NCBI GenBank assembly: GCA_020845575.1
Contig: JADLFL010000013.1
Coordinates: 35,008-99,007, forward strand
Direction of reading: 5' to 3'
DNA length: 64,000 nucleotides
From: Acidobacteriota bacterium
GTDB taxonomy: Bacteria > Acidobacteriota > Vicinamibacteria > Vicinamibacterales > Vicinamibacteraceae
Shown here: piece by piece, positions 59,488-64,000 of the stretch
How positions within the stretch are numbered: the first letter of the stretch is position 1
Layout of the letters: each line of letters opens with the position of its first letter
Translations under genes and position numbers: made by a program
The notes under the pieces: model-generated
What the model saw: only the letters and a program-made list of their open reading frames with translations
Database searches by the model: none
What the model was told of the DNA's origin: nothing

Positions 59488-60603
59488 ATGCGTGTGGCGA
59501 TCGACATCCGGAAACTGCGCGACTACGGCATCGGCACGTACGTCCGCAACATCGTCACGCACATCCCGACACTGGATGCCGACAACGAGTACGTCCTCAT
59601 CAGCCGGCCGGACGACATCGAGTTCACGCGGACGCTCGGTCCGAACGTACGAGGCGTGATCAGCCCGGCAGGCAACTATTCCCTGCGTGAGCAGTTCTCG
59701 GTCCCGGCGATCGTGCGGCGAGAGAAGGCCGACGTCTTCCACGCCCCGCACTACGTGCTGCCGCCGCTCGTGACGTGCCCGTCGGTCGTGACGATCCACG
59801 ACTGCATCCACCTGATGTTCCCGCAGTACCTGCCCAACCGGCTGGCATACACGTACGCGCGCACGTTCATGTGGACGGCCACGCACCGCGCCGCGCACGT
59901 GCTGACCGTGTCCGAAGCGTCCAAGCGCGACATCCTGCGCTTCTTCCGCATCCCGCCGGACAAAATCACCGTCGCCTACAACGCGATCGACGAGCGCTTC
60001 GACACCGCGCCTGCCGACGAGGACATCGCGCGCGTGCAGCAGCGCTTCCAGCTGAACGATCCGTTCATCCTCTACGTGGGCAACATCAGGCCGCACAAGA
60101 ACCTGGAGCGCCTCATCGAAGCGTTCGCGCTCGTGCGGACGGGCTCGCTCGCCAACACCAAGCTGCTCATCATCGGCGACGAGATCAGCAAGTACCCGAC
60201 GCTGCGGCGGGCCGTCCATCGCGGCAAACTGCACAAGCATGTGAGGTTCCTCGGGTTCGTCGGTCGCGACACGCTCGCCGCCCTGTACCGCCTCGCCACG
60301 GTCTTCGCCTTCCCGTCGCTCTACGAAGGCTTCGGCCTGCCGCCACTCGAAGCCATGGCGAGCGGCACGCCCGTGGTCACGTCGAACGTCTCCTCGCTAC
60401 CGGAAGTCGTCGGCGATGCGGCCATCCTCGTGGACCCCCGCGAGGCGACGGCCATCGCACACGGGCTGCGGCGGGCACTGCTCGACCCGGCCCTTCGCGA
60501 GCAGATGCGACTGCGCGGCCTGGCTCGCGCGCAGCACTACTCGTGGGCGCGGACGACCGAGACGATTCTTCGCATCTACCGCGAAACGGCGGCCGTCCGG
60601 TGA
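59488..60603 (+). CDS. glycosyltransferase family 4 (mannosyltransferase-like)
   Basis: 371 residues from ATG 59488, with TAGACT 10 nt upstream. GT-B features: [48 protein letters not shown] and [19 protein letters not shown]. Resembles WbdA/MtfB-like enzymes adding mannose or similar sugars. A new transcription start here is suggested by the intergenic gap; the following gene overlaps it by GTGA. Confidence 0.92.
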   Translation: MRVAIDIRKLRDYGIGTYVRNIVTHIPTLDADNEYVLISRPDDIEFTRTLGPNVRGVISPAGNYSLREQFSVPAIVRREKADVFHAPHYVLPPLVTCPSVVTIHDCIHLMFPQYLPNRLAYTYARTFMWTATHRAAHVLTVSEASKRDILRFFRIPPDKITVAYNAIDERFDTAPADEDIARVQQRFQLNDPFILYVGNIRPHKNLERLIEAFALVRTGSLANTKLLIIGDEISKYPTLRRAVHRGKLHKHVRFLGFVGRDTLAALYRLATVFAFPSLYEGFGLPPLEAMASGTPVVTSNVSSLPEVVGDAAILVDPREATAIAHGLRRALLDPALREQMRLRGLARAQHYSWARTTETILRIYRETAAVR

Positions 60604-61766
60604 CGACGGTGGAGCCCGTTCAGGTCGCGGCGGCCCCGGGACCCGTGATCCCGGGACTGAAGGTGGCGCTGGTCCACGACTGGATCACCGGCATGCGCGG
60701 CGGCGAACGCGTCCTCGAAGCCCTGTGCCGGATGTTCCCCGACGCTCTGGTCTACACGCTGATCCATGTGCCGGGTCGAGCGAGCGCGACCATCGAGCGC
60801 CACACGATCCGGACATCCGTGCTCCAGCATGTGCCACAGGTCGACAGGTACTATCGCCACCTGCTTCCCCTGTATCCCGCCGCCCTGGCGGCGCTCCGTC
60901 TGAATCCGGCCGACCTGGTGATCTCCAGCAGCCACTGCGTGGTCAAGTCCGTGCAGACTCCGCGGGGAGCGCGACACCTCTGCTATTGCCATACGCCGGT
61001 GCGCTACGCCTACGACCAGTTCGAGGCGTATTTCGGTCCGCAGCGACTCGGGCGGGTCGGCGCCGCGGTCATGCGGCCGACGATGGCGGCGTTTGCCGCG
61101 TGGGACCGCGCAACGAGCGGGCGACCTGACCGCTATCTCGCCAATTCTCAACACGTTGCGCGGAGAATCGCCGCGCACTATAATCGTTCGGCGGCGGTGG
61201 TCCACCCGCCGGTCGATACCGTGTACCACACGCCGGATCCGGAGGCGCGCCGCCAGGGTGCCCTCGTGGTGTCGGCGCTGGTGCCATACAAGCGGGTGGA
61301 CGTCGCCATTCGAGCCTGTCAGTTGGTGGGCATGCCGTTGACCATCGTTGGTCAGGGCCCTGAGGAACGGGTCCTGCGGGCGATGGCGGGTGCCGATGTG
61401 GAGTTCGTAGGCGCCGTCACGGATGAGGCGGTTCGCCAGTACTATCGCTCGGCGTCGATGGTGTTGATGCCGGGCGAAGAAGATTTCGGCATCGTGCCGG
61501 TGGAAGCGCACGCCTGCGGCACACCTGTCGTGGCACTTGGCCGCGGCGGCGTCATGGAGACGGTCATCGACGGCGAAACGGGCGTGCTCACAGGTGAGGG
61601 CCCCGACGCGTTGGCGGCCGGCATCAGGCAGGCCGCGGCGATGTCCTGGTCCGTGACGAGGTGCCGGGAGCAGGCCGAGCGGTTTTCGGCGGAGCGGTTC
61701 GTGACGAACATGACCGAGGCAGTCAAGGACCTGATGGGGGCCGCCCCCACGGACGTGCGATGGTGA
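60600..61766 (+). CDS. glycosyltransferase family 4 (WbaZ-like)
   Basis: 388 residues from GTG 60600. LKVALVHDWITGMRGGERVLE is the N-terminal GT-B start seen in WbaZ-type mannosyltransferases; SSSHCVVKSVQTPRGARHLC and CHTPVRYAYDQFEAYFG, then EDFGIVPVEAHACGTPVVALG as the E-x7-E motif. Overlaps the previous stop (GTGA) and the next start. Confidence 0.92.
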   Translation: MTTVEPVQVAAAPGPVIPGLKVALVHDWITGMRGGERVLEALCRMFPDALVYTLIHVPGRASATIERHTIRTSVLQHVPQVDRYYRHLLPLYPAALAALRLNPADLVISSSHCVVKSVQTPRGARHLCYCHTPVRYAYDQFEAYFGPQRLGRVGAAVMRPTMAAFAAWDRATSGRPDRYLANSQHVARRIAAHYNRSAAVVHPPVDTVYHTPDPEARRQGALVVSALVPYKRVDVAIRACQLVGMPLTIVGQGPEERVLRAMAGADVEFVGAVTDEAVRQYYRSASMVLMPGEEDFGIVPVEAHACGTPVVALGRGGVMETVIDGETGVLTGEGPDALAAGIRQAAAMSWSVTRCREQAERFSAERFVTNMTEAVKDLMGAAPTDVRW

Positions 61767-63202
61767 GGCGCCATGCGCGGCTCCTCGCCGCTGCTCATGT
61801 GCTCGCCGACGGGCTGGCCGGTGTCGTCGCCTTCCTGCTCGCCTACGGGATCCGTTTCCACTCCGGCCTTATCGCCGTCACCAAGGGCTATCCGCCCTTC
61901 TCGCAGTATCTCTGGCTGGCCCCGCTCGTTGGCCTGCTCGTTCCGTTCGCGTTCCATCTGCACGGCGTCTACCGGCTCCGGCGCGGGCGGTCGCGCATCG
62001 ACGACTTCTTCGGTGTCCTTGTCGGCAGCGTCCTGGCGGTGGTCCTCGGCGTGGTGACCACGCTGTACGTCCAGACCTACTACGTCCCCGATCAGCTCAA
62101 GGACCGCGGCGCCTTCGAAGTCAGCCAGTTGGTGTGGGGCTTGTTCCTGGCCATCAACGTCGGGCTCACCTTTCTCATCCGCGTCGCCGTCCGCGACTGG
62201 CTCGAACGCCGCTGGCGCGCGGGTGTCGGCCTGAAGCGCGTCCTCGTGGCCGGTGCCGGCGATCTCGGACGTCTTGTCGTCGATCGCATCCTCGAACACC
62301 GTGAACTGGGCCTCAAGGTCGTCGGCTTCGTGGACGACAGGGCCGAGGGTGGTGCGCATCTCGGCTACCGGGGCTTGCCGCTGCTCGGTACGCTCGAGGA
62401 AACGCAGGACATCCTGCAACGCGAGAAGGTCGACCATCTCTACGTCGCGCTGCCGCTCGACGAACACGTCAAGATGCTGGCGCTGGTCGAGAACGCCAAC
62501 CGCGAGATCGTCGAGATCCGCGTCGTCCCCGATCTGCTGCAGATCATCTCGCTGCGCGCCAGGCTCGAAGACCTCGACGGCCTCCCCATCATCAACATCC
62601 ACGACGGGCCGCTGCGCGGCCTGAACGCCGTCCTGAAACGCACGATGGACGTGGTGCTCGCGGCGGGCAGCCTCCTCGTGCTGGCCATCCCGATGGCCAT
62701 CCTGACGCTCGTCATCAGGCTCACGTCGCCCGGCCCGGCCCTGTTCAGACAGGAACGCATGGGGCTCGACGGGAAGGCGTTCTACGTCTGGAAGTTCCGC
62801 TCCATGTACGACGGCGCGGAGCGCAACTCGGGGCCTGTGTGGGCCATCGAAGACGACCCGCGCTGCACGCCGATCGGACAGTTCCTGCGGCGCAGCAACA
62901 TGGACGAACTGCCGCAACTGTGGAACGTGCTGCGCGGCGACATGTCACTCGTCGGTCCGCGCCCCGAACGCCCGTTCTTCGTCGACCAGTTCAAGCAGCG
63001 CATCCCGCAGTACATGCTGCGCCACAAGGTGCGCGCCGGCCTCACCGGCTGGGCACAGGTCAACGGCTGGCGCGGCAACACGTCCATCGAGAAGCGCATC
63101 GAGTTCGACCTCTATTACATCGAGAACTGGTCGCTCATGCTCGACCTCAAGATCATGTGGCTCACCGTGGTCAAGGGGTTCTTCCACAAGCACGCCTACT
63201 GA
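61760..63202 (+). CDS. undecaprenyl-phosphate glucose phosphotransferase (WcaJ/PssY-like)
   Basis: 480 residues from ATG 61760 (GTG 61763 would overlap the previous stop as GTGA). Several N-terminal membrane helices (about 10-130), a CoA-binding-like Rossmann region (VLVAGAGDLGRLVVDRIL), then the bacterial sugar transferase domain: KRTMDVVLAAGSLLVLAIPM, PGPALFRQERMGLDGKAF, WKFRSM, VGPRPERPFF, RAGLTGWAQVNGWRG. Transfers glucose-1-P (or another hexose) to undecaprenyl phosphate, starting the repeat unit. Confidence 0.94.
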   Translation: MVRRHARLLAAAHVLADGLAGVVAFLLAYGIRFHSGLIAVTKGYPPFSQYLWLAPLVGLLVPFAFHLHGVYRLRRGRSRIDDFFGVLVGSVLAVVLGVVTTLYVQTYYVPDQLKDRGAFEVSQLVWGLFLAINVGLTFLIRVAVRDWLERRWRAGVGLKRVLVAGAGDLGRLVVDRILEHRELGLKVVGFVDDRAEGGAHLGYRGLPLLGTLEETQDILQREKVDHLYVALPLDEHVKMLALVENANREIVEIRVVPDLLQIISLRARLEDLDGLPIINIHDGPLRGLNAVLKRTMDVVLAAGSLLVLAIPMAILTLVIRLTSPGPALFRQERMGLDGKAFYVWKFRSMYDGAERNSGPVWAIEDDPRCTPIGQFLRRSNMDELPQLWNVLRGDMSLVGPRPERPFFVDQFKQRIPQYMLRHKVRAGLTGWAQVNGWRGNTSIEKRIEFDLYYIENWSLMLDLKIMWLTVVKGFFHKHAY

Positions 63203-63210
63203 GTTCGTCT

Positions 63211-63238
63211 CGCACGGGCCGACGCCCGTGCGCACCAT
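63211..63238. repeat. REP-like hairpin followed by CACCAT (second copy)
   Basis: CGCACGGGC (63211-63219) and GCCCGTGCG (63224-63232), loop CGAC, then CACCAT (63233-63238). It lies between the sugar-transferase stop and the next gene. Stem base composition differs from the first copy but plan, loop and tail agree. Confidence 0.6.
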
Positions 63239-63253
63239 CCAAGGTTCAGGACC

Positions 63254-64000
63254 ATGCCACGCGTCGTCATCACCGGAGCTGCCGGCTTCATCGGCTCCCA
63301 TCTGTCTCACACGCTCCTCGATCGTGGCTACACCGTCGTCGGCATCGACAACCTGCTGACGGGCGACATCGCGAACATCGCGCACCTGGCCAACCGCGAC
63401 TTCACGTTCATCAAGCACGACGTCACCAACTACATCTACATCGAGGGTCCCGTCGACGCCGTGCTGCACTGGGCGAGCCCCGCCAGCCCGATCGACTACC
63501 TCGAACTGCCGATCCCGACGCTGAAGGTCGGTGCGCTCGGCACGCACAAGGCGCTCGGCCTCGCGAAGGAGAAGAAGGCGCGCTTCGTACTCGCTTCGAC
63601 GTCGGAGGTGTACGGCGATCCGCTCGAGCATCCGCAGAAGGAGACCTACTGGGGCAACGTGAACCCCGTGGGGCCGCGCGGCGTGTACGACGAGGCCAAG
63701 CGCTTTGCCGAGGCCATGACGATGGCGTATCACCGGTACCACGGGGTGGACGCCAAGATCGTGCGGATCTTCAACACCTACGGCCCGCGCATGCGCATCA
63801 ACGACGGACGCTCGGTGCCCGCGTTCATGAGCCAGGCGCTGCGCAACGAGGATGTCACGATCTTCGGCGATGGATCGCAGACGCGCAGCTTCTGCTACGT
63901 GAGCGACCTCGTCGATGGCATCCTGCGGCTCATGGAGTCGGACGTCAACGAGCCCGTCAACATCGGCAATCCGCACGAGCTGACGATCACCCAGATCGCC
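63254..64000 (+). CDS. UDP-glucuronate decarboxylase (UXS) family, partial at window end
   Basis: 249 residues visible, no stop within the window. [15 protein letters not shown] site; [17 protein letters not shown] is a UXS hallmark; [19 protein letters not shown] and [20 protein letters not shown] carry the catalytic Tyr/Lys; [19 protein letters not shown] and the [10 protein letters not shown] end. AGGACC precedes ATG 63254. Converts UDP-glucuronate (from Ugd) to UDP-xylose. Confidence 0.92.
   Translation, partial: MPRVVITGAAGFIGSHLSHTLLDRGYTVVGIDNLLTGDIANIAHLANRDFTFIKHDVTNYIYIEGPVDAVLHWASPASPIDYLELPIPTLKVGALGTHKALGLAKEKKARFVLASTSEVYGDPLEHPQKETYWGNVNPVGPRGVYDEAKRFAEAMTMAYHRYHGVDAKIVRIFNTYGPRMRINDGRSVPAFMSQALRNEDVTIFGDGSQTRSFCYVSDLVDGILRLMESDVNEPVNIGNPHELTITQIA

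Overview
The window is a high-GC bacterial chromosome segment with dense, mostly co-directional gene runs in which stop and start codons overlap (ATGA, GTGA, TGATG). Gene content fits a free-living Gram-negative of the Acidobacteriota, probably Vicinamibacteria-like: BamD, an Omp85-type barrel, MsbA-like exporter, a Gfo/Idh/MocA oxidoreductase with a Tat signal, NTT-family nucleotide carriers, Ser/Thr kinases and many sigma-54 and ECF regulators. The phylum is an inference from gene content and style, not a computed placement.

Layout. 1-5.2 kb (minus): anti-sigma/ECF sigma pair, two peptide-type ABC permeases and an NtrC-like activator. 5.3-13.0 kb (plus): housekeeping run aroC-def-fmt-rsmB-PASTA-rpe-thioesterase-epimerase-bamD, nearly all translationally coupled, converging on pgsA. 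13.6-16.1 kb: sugar-nucleotide genes (NTP transferase, phosphohexomutase), then tRNA-Gly(CCC). 16.4-20.4 kb: DUF3592 protein, NtrC-type response regulator coupled to a PAS-DHp protein lacking an ATPase domain, BON lipoprotein-like protein, HAD phosphatase. 21-29.2 kb: an unusual block of Omp85-like barrel, a secreted kinase-like protein, an NTT carrier, and convergently an NTT-HEAT fusion behind a membrane Ser/Thr kinase. 29.3-32.1 kb: DUF937 protein, a small membrane protein, an oxidoreductase and a small hypothetical gene. 32.2-33.4 kb: a compact type II restriction-modification pair.

33,478-42,414 is an integrated element of about 8.9 kb bounded by a perfect 48-bp direct repeat that is the 3' half of tRNA-Pro(GGG). 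It encodes a tyrosine integrase, two AlpA-like regulators, a possible replication protein, a P-loop protein, an HK97-like major capsid protein, a ribbon-helix-helix repressor with a clear promoter/operator, an excisionase-like HTH protein and several tiny membrane proteins. No terminase, portal, protease or tail gene is recognisable. Paired 11-bp repeats sit inside both ends and look like integrase arm sites. This is the best candidate in the window for an undescribed system (capsid-bearing satellite or domesticated capsid island).

42.5-64 kb: MerR regulator and der (minus), an IHF/HU gene and site-2 protease (plus), then a nine-gene minus-strand run ugd-galE-msbA-yicC-gmk-rpoZ-coaBC-udg-priA. 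Divergently from ugd, a polysaccharide cluster (five glycosyltransferases, an undecaprenyl-phosphate sugar transferase and a UDP-glucuronate decarboxylase cut by the window end) runs to the right edge. Ugd makes UDP-glucuronate, the terminal decarboxylase would convert it to UDP-xylose, GalE supplies UDP-galactose, and the glycosyltransferases assemble the repeat on a lipid carrier, so both flanks of the ugd start probably serve one exopolysaccharide pathway.
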